Source of the DNA: Symbiodinium kawagutii
Lineage: Eukaryota > Sar > Dinophyceae > Suessiales > Symbiodiniaceae
DNA: 64,000 nucleotides
Direction: 5' to 3'
Assembly (NCBI GenBank): GCA_009767595.1
Contig: VSDK01028513.1
Location: forward strand, 385,325 to 449,324
The notes beneath the pieces were generated by a model. That model was not told the DNA's origin and did no database searches. It saw nothing but the letters and a program-made list of their open reading frames with translations. Shown here one piece after another: positions 49,460-61,785 of the stretch (the stretch's first letter is position 1; every line of letters begins with the position of its first letter). The position numbers were made by a program, and so were the translations under genes.

Positions 49460-51304
49460 CTTGCCAGGGCCCTTGGATTCGCCACGGCCAGTTACAGCTA
49501 GGAAGTGAGCCATTAAACATCAACCAAGCTGTAGCGGAGATCAATTCATGGAAGTTCTTAAGGTCAAGTGTGGTCTGTATTGAACTTGCCGAACTCCTTC
49601 AGGTTTTACAGGACCAGTAGGTGGCACTTTGACGCTCTCATCCCACGAGCAAGTTTGATGGCCACCCTGCCTGTTGATGGGCAGTACGCATCAATGATCA
49701 CTATCGACGACGATCATCAGCCACTACTTGTATCAGCCAATGTCAAGCAATGACAGTATTATCAGCGATCTGATCATGGCCAATATTGTCAAGAGTTGAC
49801 TAGTTGTTGCTGTCAACCTGCTATTGATCAACTCGTGCTAACAAATATGATCGATCACCCCGCTTTGATTCGTCAAGAACGATTTTCATCACCAGTTCTT
49901 AGCCATCATCAATTTTTGCCAACAATTTCCAATGACCATATTGACCATGACTCCAAAGTCATGCTTAGCTTACCTTCATGCTGAGTCACAAGACATGATC
50001 ATTATTCCTAATGATGCTGAAAATTGTTTGTCTAATGCTCGTGACAACTACAAGCACCCGTCTTATGTATATGTGTACAATTTGTTGTTTAAAGTTTAAA
50101 TAATGTTGTTGACATAGCCAAGAGCAAAAAGGGATACAATATGTGTTGAGCAAGTGTTTGATTCTTGGTTTGTACGGTCTAATGTCTTTGACTGTAGGTA
50201 GGCATATATATAAGACATAAGATTATTGAAAATACACGGAATGGTGGCTCCAGCTAATCAAAGCCCTCCTCCCAAATTTACTAAATCAGAAACCGGTGAA
50301 TTATCTTCAAACCTACGCGGCTTATTCACAGCTGGATCGCTTACTGTGTGTATACCCAAGACTTTTAACGTTTATCATCACATTCACAGGTCTCCAAAGG
50401 ACCAACAACATGGCTTGCATAGACAGGACAGCTTACTGCATATGATGATAATTACCACGAATCAGCACCTGCGGCTGTTGCTGTCCCTGATTGTTAACAA
50501 TTATGAACCTTTGTTTTCACCTATACATGTGCGATTCTTGGCAAATTGCTTATGATACCACCGTTGTCAAACCAATTCACTATTATCAACCAGCACTTTC
50601 ACCAGCGTCACCTATTGGTCAACCAATATCATCTGCTAAAGTGATGAATCGTTGAAATATAGACTGTTCACCATCCTATCAACCATCTCTATCAACCATA
50701 ACAATAATCATCGTCATCAACCATGTTTAACCATCAGTCCGAAAAGTTGCCAACCATTCATTAGTCAATAGATAGCCGAGAATGAAAAAAGAACCACTAC
50801 ACATCATTACAGTAAATTGTGCATTCAAGTAGCCATCGCTGGACCATTATCCACCCGCATAGTAACTATTACCACCAATTATCAGGCATACATAACCACA
50901 AAATCATTGTAACTATTGTTTAATCATCAAATTATTCAAAAATCTTGAAGAATCATTAAGAGTTCTCCCAATAAACTCATCATCCATTGGTCCATTATCC
51001 ACATCAAGTGGTCATTAGTTGCCAACCAGTACCCTCTAGCAAACCAACCTGGAAGTCAACAATCACCACTTTTAGCTTCAAAACCACTACAAATGGTGGA
51101 TTTTCCACGCAACCAGGTTAGTCTGCCGAATTTTTCACAGAAGCTATCAAAACTAATTTCACCCATCATCCATCCAGAGTGATCCATAATGATCCACTAG
51201 AGTGATCCATACTGATCCACGTTCAGTGACCGTTAAATTGACCCGTTCACCACGCTGAAGCCATCGCCCCATCCATCGCCATCCGTCGAATCGACGCGAC
51301 TGGC
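49460..51304. other. channel-like gene intron
   Basis: AT-rich, CAACCA/TGATCA-rich. It holds a second possible family F copy (51043-51112). A plus-strand frame of 109 codons at 50226-50555 has no support. Confidence 0.45.
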
Positions 51305-51380
51305 CTCGCCCCGAATCTTCAGCAGGCCATGCACCAGCTCTGCGATGTGAAGAGTGCCCGAGGAGTCGGCGTCGATGATC
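51305..51380 (-). CDS. channel-like gene exon with EF-hand
   Basis: The minus strand reads IIDADSSGTLHIAELVHGLL and KIRGE after an AG acceptor, ending at a GC donor, 76 nt. DADSSGTLHIAE is a complete EF-hand loop: Asp at positions 1 and 3, Ser at 5, Gly at 6, Leu at 8 and Glu at 12. An EF-hand followed by GLLKIRGE is typical of the cytosolic C-terminus of dinoflagellate ion-transport-domain proteins. It would give calcium sensing to the channel. The frame is open upstream through PGPFRNAPR, so the exon start could be at 51412 instead. Confidence 0.75.
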
Positions 51381-53029
51381 CTGGGTGCGTTGCGGAAAGG
51401 GCCAGGATCGGCCCCTGGGGGAGGATGGTTTAAATGTCGTGGAAGATGTCAGTGGAAGATGTCATGGAAAGATGTCGTGGAAGTGAATATATATATATAT
51501 ATATATGATAGTTACATATAGGGAAATATTATGGTAGAAAATAGATGGTGAATCTACAACGGAATATCATGGAATGGTGAATTTATCATGGAAAATAGCA
51601 GTGGAACGGATATACTATACACAGATACTATACCGCGGATGGATTTGTTCATGGAATAATGTGGAACAGTGAATCTATCATGGAATAGCATCGAATATGA
51701 TCTGATACTAATATCATGGTGTTACCATGTATCGAGGAAATCCTGGGAGTATGGATTATAACCCAGATGCTTCATGTATGGTGTATATGCCAACAGACTT
51801 GGGTCATTGTATAGGCTAATGCTTGCGTATATACCACACATGGAGAATCTGGGTATATAATAATAGTATCTAGGGGCACCATGCTAGTTCATAATATTTA
51901 CATAAGTTGACTTAAATTAACAATTTCAAATTATAGTAGGGACACCAAGCATAAACCCTTGGCTGTGGGTACCTAAACGTACTCCAGCTGTTCGCATCGA
52001 CCAATTTCGCTTGGTATTGACCCCACTACGTCGGGTCCAGTGCTGGAATGTTCAGGGGGCCCACCGTGAGGAATGGCATGATGGCGACGTCAGGGTACGG
52101 CGACGATCAGGGTACAATTGATTGACTAAGATACTAGCATCATGTTAAAATATTAGAAAGGATTAGGGTAAGAATCATATCATCTTTAACCTGTGACGTT
52201 CAGTGTTGCCCACTCGAAACCACTAGATTTTCTTTTTGATCGCTATTCGATGACATGTTTCACCAACGGCTCGGGATGGGTGATAAATGATGATCACTGA
52301 TGGTTGATGGTTTATTGAGGGCGACGAATGCTCGCTTTTAGCGGTTCACTGGCATACCAAGCAATACTGGGTTTGCGAGCGGTTGATGCTTCAACCATCA
52401 TGCTTGATTGAGAATAGATCTGAACGGAGAATCGTAAAGAATTGTTATGAAAGGTTATCATATAGTCCTTAGCTTTAATGGCAATCTTAAGGGCATTGTG
52501 GTTGATTCGGAGAATCCCCAGGTTCAGAACAGTTGAGAGCATGGTGACAAGGCATGTCATCTATGGGAGTCCAAGTCCATTGAGCTTGAAGCGATTTCTA
52601 TGACTGCTCACGAGCCAAGACCCCACACTTAGATAACTTCATGGCATGGCATCTCTGTTGAATATCAGGAACTGTCAGGAACGCCTGTCGGCTGGGTTAG
52701 CAACTTATAATTGGGAGGCTTCACCGCCAGCACGTACTGACTCAACCACCAATGAATGGGTGTGACGACCGGGAACAGCGTGTGATTGTTCCCCATCGCA
52801 ACTATTGACCAACCAGTCAATCATCAAGTGACCATCACCATCACGAACCGGTTAATCACCATCTGTTAACCATCTACTAACAATCAACAGTCAGCTTGTT
52901 AATCATCAGTTTAAGCATCAATTTAGCATCAGTTTCACCATCAACTAAGCATCATCCCATCATCTAACCATAATCATTAGTCATTCCCAACCATTCCCAA
53001 CCTGGGCCACCGTAAGTGTCCCCTGGTGC
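51381..53029. other. channel-like gene intron
   Basis: AT-rich with GGAATGGTGAATCTATCATGG-like words (51440-51720) and CATCAACCATC words (52800-52980). No exon was recognised. Confidence 0.4.
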
Positions 53030-53098
53030 CGAGAATCTCGAAGAGGTTGGCCCTGTCGGGTGGCAGATCCAGATCGTCCATCAGCAGTTGAACATCTC
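53030..53098 (-). CDS. channel-like gene exon preceding the EF-hand
   Basis: The minus strand reads DVQLLMDDLDLPPDRANLFE and IL, then a GC dinucleotide. The pattern of a short helix, LMDDLDLPP, and NLFEIL leading to an EF-hand loop is what precedes the EF-hand in this protein type (LFEIL then DADSSGT). The phase does not match the next exon exactly. A tiny exon, a different donor or a one-base lesion in the nearby GGGG (GTLTVAQ is readable one frame over) would resolve it. Confidence 0.55.
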
Positions 53099-54031
53099 CT
53101 GAGCTCAAACTCGGCGATGCGATGGCGATGGCGCAATGTTGATGGATGGCGCCATGGGTTAGTGGCTGAAATGTGATGCGAAAAGTCATGGCGAATGATG
53201 GTTGACACCGGTTGGTGACATAATTCACAGTTGCAGCTGTTCATGTGGATTCCACAAACTGGATATGAACTGGTCAGCAGCCGGGCTATCAAGCCACTCG
53301 GCTTGGTGTGTTTGTCAAGGCCCAATTTTTTGCCATGGCTAAGTTGGAGATCTTTGTGGGCGTCAAGCGTCATTTCCTTCCACTGATTATGTCCAGGACT
53401 TTTGACCAAGGAGCAACGAGAGACACTCTCGAAGGTCCTTCCACCTTATAAGTGGACCAAGTTCACCAATGGCAAACCAAACCTGCCTGGTCTCAAGCTG
53501 TTGTGGTACCACCAACCAGTTTCTACTGCAGATAGAAACTCGCCCTACCACCACCGACCAGGGCTGCCTACATCGCTCCAAGTCTCTATCTTGTATCACC
53601 AGCCTTGGTTTTTCGCCGCCAGGTTGCAGTTTGAAACAGCAAATGGTGAATGGCTCATGGTGGTTGACAATAGTGGTTGTAAGTCTATGTGGCTATGGGC
53701 AATTGGTGTCAATTGTTACCACTATTGTCAACCATTGATTAGTCTAACAATATCCTATGCTAAGAACATCTATTGATGTTGGTCAATGCAACTATAGGAC
53801 GGTCACCCAACGCGGATCTGCCACCACTCACGTTTGGATCTCTTCAAACGGCAGTGCGCAACCATGCGTAACGTGGCATGTGGGATATGATTGCTCAATC
53901 ATTGACTCATAACTCATAACGTGAATCATCATGATACTTGTATGTTCTAGCCAACCTTAGTCAGTATATATGATCTCTCCAACCAACTAAACCATGTATA
54001 TCATGGTCATCCGTCCAGCCGTGCGCATGTG

Positions 54032-54445
54032 TCACTGCCAACGCTTCCGGATGTGCGTGGAATCTCTGTGAACCGGCTGGATGGATCCCAGCCACTGTGG
54101 GACCACAACAAAGCTGTGCTGCGGCAAATCAGCGGCGATGACTCTCCTTGAAACCCTCCGGTAGTCCCTAAGCTGGCGAACAAATCCAGCCGAGCTATTG
54201 GTGATTTCAAGGAGCTTCACTATAAAACATGGTGGAAATCCATAGCCAGGTTAGGGACCACCAAAGGGTACCTTCCAACCGTTGAGTTCCATTGTGGCCG
54301 TAGCGAGCAAAACCACCGGCCCAAACGCTCCAGCAGCTGATCATCACAGCAACGACCAGCTGTCGAAGCACGGCACGATAACAGGCTGGTTTGGTGGTCG
54401 GTAGCCGGGTCAGCCACAGCTGGGAGTTCCATGGCCGGTGTAGTC
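54032..54445 (-). CDS. exon-like segments, unknown
   Basis: Minus strand 54220-54032 reads VKLLEITNSSAGFVRQLRDY and RRVSRRVIAADLPQHSFVVV. At 54445-54267 two frames are open: ELPAVADPATDHQTSLLSCR and, in the other, YRAVLRQLVVAVMISCWSVW, with a GGAAG-GTACCC donor. The second has a membrane-helix look. Strand and position fit the channel-like gene, but frames and boundaries could not be settled. Confidence 0.35.
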
Positions 54446-54684
54446 TGTCGACAGTCAAACATCATCTATCATCAACCAATCCTCTCCATCAGAATCTTGA
54501 TGCATACAGATCTAATTCATCACCATGAAACATCAATGACATTCATTGACATTCAATGACCATCATTTACCATCTGCCACCAGAGTTAGATCCAAGATGC
54601 AGAAAGAGCTCCTTCGTAATCTCCTCAGCCACTGAGCTGGTGACCATCAAAGCACGTCAAATTGAGCATCAAAACAACACAAAT

Positions 54685-54786
54685 CTGGTTGGTGGCTGCA
54701 ACCCCTATGAAAGATATGCGTCAGTCTACATACCATCCCATTTATTACATCCTTGAGGAAAATGAACACAGTTTGAAACCACCAAC
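54685..54786. repeat. family D short inverted-repeat element
   Basis: CTGGTTGGTGGCTGCAACCC at one end and GTTTGAAACCACCAAC at the other. Interior ATGCGTCAGTCTACATACCA. Confidence 0.7.
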
Positions 54787-55350
54787 CAAAAATCAACAAG
54801 GAAACATCAGCCTTTCGTTCAAATCAACGATCCAAATATCCAAGTCACCATCAAATTCTCACACTTCAAGAAGAATCATGGCTGGTCAATATTCCCCCCG
54901 GGCCGTAGCAGCGAAAGCAGGGCTCAGTTTCGCAATGGTGCGGGTCTTTCAACATCACCGCGAGAGTAACTGAAGCAACCCTCCCCCCCCTCCCCAAATA
55001 CTAAGCGCCCACAGGGTTTTTGTATATTAGGGGTCGGATTAGTAATAGTAGGAAGCGATTAGCTGGTTTCCTTTTTGGACGCTCGCTTGGAGATGGCTTT
55101 GGGATGCATCCTTTGGAATAATAGCCATCTATTTGCAAGCTATGCCCACGCGGAGGCAGATGGCTGAGCAGCCACAACTATCCTCACACTACACAAACGA
55201 TTCGGTAATGACTGCCCAATATTTGTGACGCGTCATGACCGAAAATCTATCAATCATCAGGAAGCAGGGATTGCAGTCAGTCAGGCAAGTATACTAAGTC
55301 ATAATGCATCCACCTGTAATTATACTTTTCACATCTGTTATTCTGTAGAG

Positions 55351-55467
55351 GTGGTTTCTCAAAATATGGCTACTCCATGCTACTCCCAAATCATCAAATA
55401 TTGATCATTTATAGTCTATATAGTACTGTAGTAAACCAACCATAACTTGGGTGACTTAAGCACCCCC
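55351..55467. repeat. family A short inverted-repeat element
   Basis: GTGGTTTCTCAAAATATGG at one end. The other end is diverged (GGGTGACTTAAGCACCCCC). The interior ATTTATAGTCTATATAGTA and AAACCAACCATAACTTGGG is typical. Confidence 0.6.
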
Positions 55468-55833
55468 AATGTATATCAATGTATAGTAGTTGTTAATCCA
55501 CTATCGTTGATTATTGCCGGTTATTTTCCCCTTGTATATATCATCATTAGCCCTAGAAAACCCTATATGGGGTCTGCGCTGGTGATGACCGTGACCTAGA
55601 TCAACCTTCACAGTTTTATCAGTGCCGGATCTTCCATCAGTTTGTGAGCAGAACGGTGCCCCCCAAGGATAGAGATTCGTTGGTTCAGATTTGCCATCTA
55701 AGTTACTCCAGTTATATCCTGTTCCATCTAGTTGCCCTAGCAGTTACCCTAGTAGTTACCCTTCTAAGCCATTTATATCTAGCATCCACAACTGGTAGCT
55801 ACCCCAACGTCACCGGTGGCGTTCGCTGCTCAC

Positions 55834-55959
55834 CAGGTGGTCCCGGTGGTGGCTGGCGCTGCTCGGACGTGGCTCGATGTTTTCTTGGAGCTCGTCGTCC
55901 GTGAAGAGAGCTGCTGAGGGACGGATCTCGAACTGCTCCATGCCGTTTTCCTCCATTTC
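55834..55959 (-). CDS. channel-like gene exon, acidic cytosolic segment
   Basis: The minus strand reads EMEENGMEQFEIRPSAALFT, DDELQENIEPRPSSASHHRD and HL after an AG acceptor (GTACCAG), ending at a strong donor (CTG-GTGAGC). It is 126 nt, phase 0 at both ends. An acceptor 7 bases earlier (TTGCAG-GTACC) is also good. It follows in phase from the exon ending at 58219. It is assigned to the channel-like gene by strand, phase and position, not by a recognised motif. Confidence 0.55.
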
Positions 55960-56016
55960 CTGGTACCTGCAAGGGACCGGGCCCCCGAAACGTTGGCGAT
56001 TTGTTGGCGAACACAA

Positions 56017-57686
56017 CTAGGGTAACTACCAGTTCTGGTAGATATAACTATAGTTCAACGGCTGCGAACCAAGCTGCGAACCAAGAACTGCAGTGATGTA
56101 GTTCTAGTAATTAAAATGGTGGTGACATCAAGATAGTGGTGACAAGAATAGCGTGATGAATGTCCACTTAATCACTTTGATGTTCAAAATAGTGGTGACA
56201 TCAAGTGATTAACTGACATTCATGCAAAGGTTCATGGTGGCTAGCCACCGACTACTGTTTTGGCCCTTATCTTCCACCAGTCGTTGGATATACTCATAGC
56301 CAACACAATGGGCCGATTGCCATCTTGTGAGAATGGGACATCACTTGTCCTTTATTACGGCTCACACGCAACACAACATCCAATAATACTGAATACACTT
56401 GCCTAGTGACCGCTAATAGTGATCAAAAGCCATAGTCAACATCAATGAATGCTCAATCAAACTGTGTGTGATGGTGATGGCAATGCATCAAAGAAAAACA
56501 CGCATAGAAAAGTCATCTCCAAGAGCAAGTAAACATGAATGCCCAAGCATTGCATATACTTGAGTATATTATCTATGTGCATATAGAAAAAGGATGCATG
56601 TTTACAAACAAATAAAATGCATTAGTACTTATAAGTCTGCAAAATCGCCGATCCTGTGTAGACATATTTACATAAGTATATTCTATACTCTATCATGTCT
56701 GCATCATATGTCTGCATGATTCTGCATGAACGAGTACAACGAAAAAGTCACCTATATATGATCATATATCATATGTGTTCATAGTTTACTTCTTTCTAGA
56801 CATTACATATCCCTGAAATATGCGTGTACATAGACTCACCGCTTGTAAATGCAGTAAACAAAACATGCATGCATGCCTAAATATCACATGATGCATGTGC
56901 GTTGCACACATTCATATACACAGTCCGTATACATGTGCATAGCGTCAATGCAAGCCATACAATGTCAGTTGTGTCCACTCCAGCCGCTATGATCCATGTA
57001 TGCCAGTGGTTTATCTGAACTTCAGCCCCTATACGTCCGAAACACGTATAATGCAATCGCCTACACAACAATGGCGGATAAATGCGAGATACAATGATAA
57101 CAATATAAGATCACAACATCGTTGTGCTGGATGTCTTATATAAAATATCTATATATATATATATATATAGAATGTAAAGTAATAGATACATACCGCAATC
57201 CGAAGCGGTAATCTGATTGTCTGCATCGCTTAAACAGTCGTTGGATCATCATGATATTTTCTTCAAATCGATTTGTCTAAGGACGATGATTGCAAGGTCA
57301 GCGGGGCACATTTCTCCTGAGAGTCTTAGAGCAAGGCCACATGTTGATGTTGGGCTCGCCATTCAGGTGCGAACGCAATATCAACACCCATTTTTTTACG
57401 AAACCAGTATGAATGAAAAAGACACATAGAAATTCCCCATTAACAAGTCTTGTATCATTACTCAGTTGCTCCATGTATGGTATATTTACCTACATTTACC
57501 AACAAAATGATCCCAATGTAGTTAAATATACTATACATGGAGCTACTGGGTGATGAACCAGCTTGTTAAGCAAAGCTAGCCCCTTTGCACTTCTGAGAAA
57601 GTAAGCACGGCCATCTCCAGTGCGGGCTGCGTGAACAAGATCCCAAATGCCTGGCACTCCTCCCGGGCTGCTCTGCCATACTTAGA
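56017..57686. other. intron, AT-rich
   Basis: ACATATGCATAT-rich sequence. A TA run sits at 57150-57169. A short inverted pair CTCCATGTATGGTATATT / ATATACTATACATGGAGC lies at about 57470-57543. No exon was recognised. Confidence 0.4.
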
Positions 57687-57899
57687 CTTGGTGGCTGATC
57701 CCTGGATCCCTTGCTAAAAGTCTAACTTTTATATGGTAAATCAAAATTGACAAAGCAATACTGAAGGATAATAACACACAATAACTTGGTGGCTGCTGTT
57801 GATCCCTTGCTAAAAGTCCAACGGCTTTAGTGGCTATATGGTAAATTCATCATATCCCAAAAAGCCAAAAAAGCTAAGGTAGTAGCTATAATCCACCCA
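57687..57899. repeat. two family C elements in tandem
   Basis: A truncated copy (57687-57745) is followed by a full copy (57785-57899), both starting CTTGGTGGCTG. The spacer CTGAAGGATAATAAC also precedes the copy at 58953, so the repeat unit may extend upstream. Confidence 0.7.
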
Positions 57900-58218
57900 G
57901 TAGACTAAAAAGCTTGAAAGCCAGTTTTGCGATACAATTGGACACATGCTTCAAGTTTCAACAGGGAGCTGGGCTTCATGGCGTTCCAATCAGCTTTGCC
58001 TTCCTGTTGAGCTATCTGATTTGAACCTGGTGATGACTTCGCCGAGTTGACCGTTGAGGTCTACTCAAAATCTTCAAAAAACTGAGATCCCGTTCCCCTC
58101 AGTGAAACCTTACTGAGCAAGTGGTCACAACTCCCCTGGTTTCTAGGGGTTATAAGGTACCCTATAGATCCCTATAGAGCTTATAGCCATGGTTGTAGTC
58201 CCGGCTGCACATCCGTAC

Positions 58219-58359
58219 CGTATCGACAACTGGCACCAGCCGTCCGCCGCCGGGGCACAGGTGATACGCCGCTGCAAACTTCTTCAGCAGCTCTCGTGTG
58301 GTGCGAGCGATGCGGATGGATTCCCGGGCGTGTTGCTCGGCCGTCTGAGCCTCATTCTC
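58219..58359 (-). CDS. channel-like gene exon, post-S6 helical segment
   Basis: Bounded by TTTGCAG acceptor and GT donor, 141 nt, phase 0 at both ends. It reads ENEAQTAEQHARESIRIART, TRELLKKFAAAYHLCPGGGR and LVPVVDT. The N-terminal part is a long charged helix of the sort that follows the last pore helix. It joins in phase with MGIFNVIL at 62315 upstream and with EMEENGMEQ at 55959 downstream. Confidence 0.62.
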
Positions 58360-58477
58360 CTGCAAAGATAAGGCGAGCTGGGATGGTTAACCAATGGTCA
58401 ACTAGCTGGTCAATGGTCAATAATATGGGATGATAACCAACAAAAAAAGGGAACATATCCGTTATATATGGCTATGG

Positions 58478-58770
58478 GTTAATATTAAGCAACCAACCAA
58501 TGGTTGATAACGGCTGGTTAATGGTGAATAATAGGGGATATTTAGTAACAATAGTGGGGGATATACCAAATATCCCACTATAAGGCTATGGGTCAATATT
58601 AAGCAACCAACTAGTGGGGGACAATCACCAGTGGAGCCTGATCCACGTGCGCGTTGGTCGCGCTCCGATGGACGTCCGCGAGAGGGGACAATCACCAGCA
58701 CTCATAGGGAAAACAATGGTTGATGATGGGGGAACCAGGGGTACAGGGTGAACTGACCCACTGCTATTTC
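58478..58770. repeat. family B element(s), minus orientation, interrupted by a GC-rich insert
   Basis: A copy of family B in reverse orientation (TGGGTCAATATTAAGCAACC ... GGGGAACCAGGGGTACAGGG ... CTGACCCACTGC) is split. About 50 GC-rich bases (58636-58685) lie between two direct copies of GGGGACAATCACCAG (58617-58631 and 58684-58698). On the minus strand the insert and one repeat can be read as VIVPSRGRPSERDQRARGS before a GC. A second partial family B end lies at 58478. Confidence 0.6.
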
Positions 58771-58800
58771 TGTGCAGGGGTACAGTGGTGCAGGGGAGAT

Positions 58801-58899
58801 ATGGTGGTTTCCTAAAATGAGGGTACCCCAAAAACGATTGGTTTACCAATATAAATCTTTAATATGGGATGATTTTTGGGTACTTTGAGAAACTACCAT
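58801..58899. repeat. family A short inverted-repeat element
   Basis: ATGGTGGTTTCCTAAAATGA and TACTTTGAGAAACTACCAT ends. Interior GATTGGTTTACCAATATAAA. It begins directly after the family B element. Confidence 0.8.
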
Positions 58900-58952
58900 A
58901 TGGCGATGGATCCAATTGACAAAACATTAATGAAGGATAATAACCAACAATA

Positions 58953-59069
58953 ACTTGGTGGCTGCTGTGAATCCCTTGCCAAAATAAAATACTCTTTTGG
59001 TGGCTATATGGTAAATCAATCATATCAAAAAAAACTAAGAACCTAACTTAGTTGCTGTTAGCCACCCAA
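58953..59069. repeat. family C element (ends visible)
   Basis: CTTGGTGGCTGCTGTGAATC at one end and GTTGCTGTTAGCCACCCAAA at the other: the ends TTGGTGGCT and AGCCACCCAA are inverted copies. Interior TTTGGTGGCTATATGGTAAA. Confidence 0.75.
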
Positions 59070-59448
59070 ATAATACGGAATTCAAATGTTAATGGTGGTA
59101 CACCAGGGGTACCAGCCATATCACCCACTTCCACGGCTTCAACCCATAAACACGGCTAGCACCAGAATGACCACGGCTCCAACATCACAAAGGTATCAGC
59201 ACAGCTGTGCAGAAACCACTCGACAAATGCACCTTTCTGGAATTCACTAGTGAATTAGCTGAGGTACAAAGATTTCTAGACACAGATTGATTATCCATAA
59301 ACTTCAACCTGTTTCAACTATCACTGGCTCATTGTCACAGTATGTGACTTTTTGGACCCGGTACGCCTGGGAATTCACATGGCCATGGGTATGCTCTAGC
59401 TTTTCAGCCATGACCAATCTCATCGTGCTGTTGGGATCCACAGCCATT

Positions 59449-59558
59449 ATGGTGGTTTCTCAGTGGACCGCCAGGTTATGGATGCTCTTTTACTACAAAT
59501 GGCTCGTATGATCAAAGGATGATAACTGGGGGCCCCCTATGACTTGATAAACAACCAT
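59449..59558. repeat. family A short inverted-repeat element
   Basis: ATGGTGGTTTCTCAGTGG and GACTTGATAAACAACCAT ends. Interior TTTTACTACAAATGGCT. Confidence 0.65.
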
Positions 59559-59559
59559 A

Positions 59560-61370
59560 TAGCAGTTGTTTAACCATTGTTGTTGGCGATTTCCCCCTAG
59601 TAACCATTATTGATGATAATTAACCATAGAAAGCCATATATCCCCCAGAGACTTGGAACACTCCAAGTACCAATCGATGTTCACCACGACCAAAGGCCAA
59701 TCCAACCCCGTTGGCGTCCGTCCTTTGCAGCTTTCATGGTAATGTCCACGTAGACGGCCTGGGACTGACAAGCTTTGTACAAGTAGGTTTTTCCTATTGT
59801 ACCTGACGATTTACATTCCTGTACGATTAGCCTTGGCAGTGCTGTTGGTACTAGTTTCAGCAGGTCTGTAACTGTTCATGTATTTATCAAAATCAGGTGC
59901 TGGTGCCAGTACTAGTCTCATTGGAGGTGAGCGTATTTTTGTGAGCCTCGGAACAACACTGTAGCCGCCTTCCGCTTTGTTTTGGTCCCTGTCAAGGGGA
60001 GGAAAAACATGTGTATGCGGCATGCATCAAAACCCTTTGCCTATGTTAGGCATGCCTCGATGGTTGATGATATTTTGATTTGATCCACAAACACATCCAG
60101 GACTTCGTAGGTCAGGTCTTCCCTTTTGATATGTTTGACTGGTTTAAGTTTAGGCCTTCTGCCCAGTCTATCCTGCTTCTGGCAGTTGCTCATCTGCAAA
60201 AATGATCCCACTGTTTCTAGGCTGAGTCTTGTATCGGTCACTGGTTTCCGCCAACATGCCGGCCTCTTGATTCTAGGTCTAGGTCCATCCCACGAGTCAC
60301 ATTTTGTGGCTAACCCCATGTTGAGTTTCTGCTCTATCTCCATGTTTTTGTTGATAGCCCCATATTTGGTAAGTTCTTTGCTTGTGGTTTCATTGTATGA
60401 TTGTTGGTTGAAGATATAGGTTGAGTCCCAAATCTATTTTCTGGACAAACCATCTTTGTTATCTGCCGCAGTTCATTAGTAACATGAATGGGTTGGCGCT
60501 CACATGCATCAATGACATGACCATAATAGTTGATTATATTGAAAAACATGTACATCAAAAGCATGTGTTTATGTCATTCATAATTAATCATGTTTTTGTA
60601 TTTCAGATTTGTAAGAACTATTGGTTACATGTTCGAAACATCCCATATCATCATCAAGTGGCTTCATTGATGAATGTTCATACATGTTTGATCATATGTG
60701 TATTGACACGGGTTTGTTACAATAGATTTCCGAATGGGTTTGGGTCAAACCAGCCTTTGAATGGCTAAGATTCTCTCCTAGACGATTTCTTCAGCATTTT
60801 GGGAGGTTCACCCAAGGGCAAACGGTCTTGACCCAAATCATCGGCTGACGCTGCACTCTGCTGTTAAGTGATGTTTTTGCTATGTTTGGTTGAAGCACTG
60901 CACTGTGCATTCGATTAAACAACAATACAATGTAGACAAATCTACGCAATCAAGATATCACCATTTTATTTTGTCCCTATTTTGGGGGAATGCAATCTCA
61001 AAACAAACCAATCCAGCCGCTTGCTGAAGCGATGCGCTAGCCATCGTTCTGGGCATCTCAAGGTGGGCTTGCTGAGAATGGATTCGCCCCCGGCACTTGG
61101 TAGGCGTTCCCATGGTACATGTTGCATGTTCAGAATCGGGATAAACCAGCCGGTAGTACCCTTATTGCCGGAATAGTTTCAGCTACCTGGGGTACAATCA
61201 ACCATGGTTGCCACAAAGCATGGTTATCTCCTAGGAAACTAACCAACTAGGCGCTGCTAGTTTCATTTATGATCAATCATTCTTGCTGAGTGATTCCAAA
61301 ACCTATTTTGGGCACATTTTGTCAGTTGGTATTGATCAATACCGAACCATGAACCATTGTTGCTGCTCTT
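59560..61370. other. channel-like gene intron
   Basis: Both strands carry frames of 60-115 codons around 59800-60770 with no consistent coding look. A patch near 61010-61120 reads on the minus strand PTKCRGRIHSQQAHLEMPR and could be an exon, but splice sites are unclear. Confidence 0.35.
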
Positions 61371-61375
61371 AATAT

Positions 61376-61493
61376 CTGGTTGGTGGTTTCAATCCCTTTG
61401 AAAAATAAAGGTCGGCTAGTCAACCAACCAACTGCTCGCGAACTATCCTAAATATTGGGAATATTGACACAAAAGCTTAAAACCATAAACTAG
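61376..61493. repeat. family D short inverted-repeat element
   Basis: CTGGTTGGTGGTTTCAATCC at one end. The other end is diverged (AGCTTAAAACCATAAACTAG). Confidence 0.6.
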
Positions 61494-61674
61494 CCAACTA
61501 TCAACCAGTTTCTGTTATATTGATACACATCTATCGATACCCAACTACTTGGGGTTGTCCATAAATTGCACTACCCCTCCAACCAACCCTCCAAAACGTC
61601 ATTCCTGATGGGGAAGCCACTAATTGTGGGGGTACATCGTCTTTGAACAAACCGATGTAACATAATGTAACTAT

Positions 61675-61785
61675 ATGGGTGGCTTCTCAAAATCGGGGGT
61701 GCCCCCCAAATCATCCCACATCATATCAATCAGTTGTGGTAAAAAAACCAACCATAACTTGGCAGGTCCAAACTTGAAGAAAGCC
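61675..61785. repeat. family A short inverted-repeat element
   Basis: GGGTGGCTTCTCAAAATCGG then GTGCCCCCCAAATCATCC. The distal end is diverged (AACTTGAAGAAAGCCTG). Confidence 0.6.

Noticed and set aside
48401..49513. 370-codon and 248-codon minus-strand ORFs
   Set aside because: They are translations of the octamer satellite (endless IHLSIYPS). Only the short segment from 49382 upward is likely coding.
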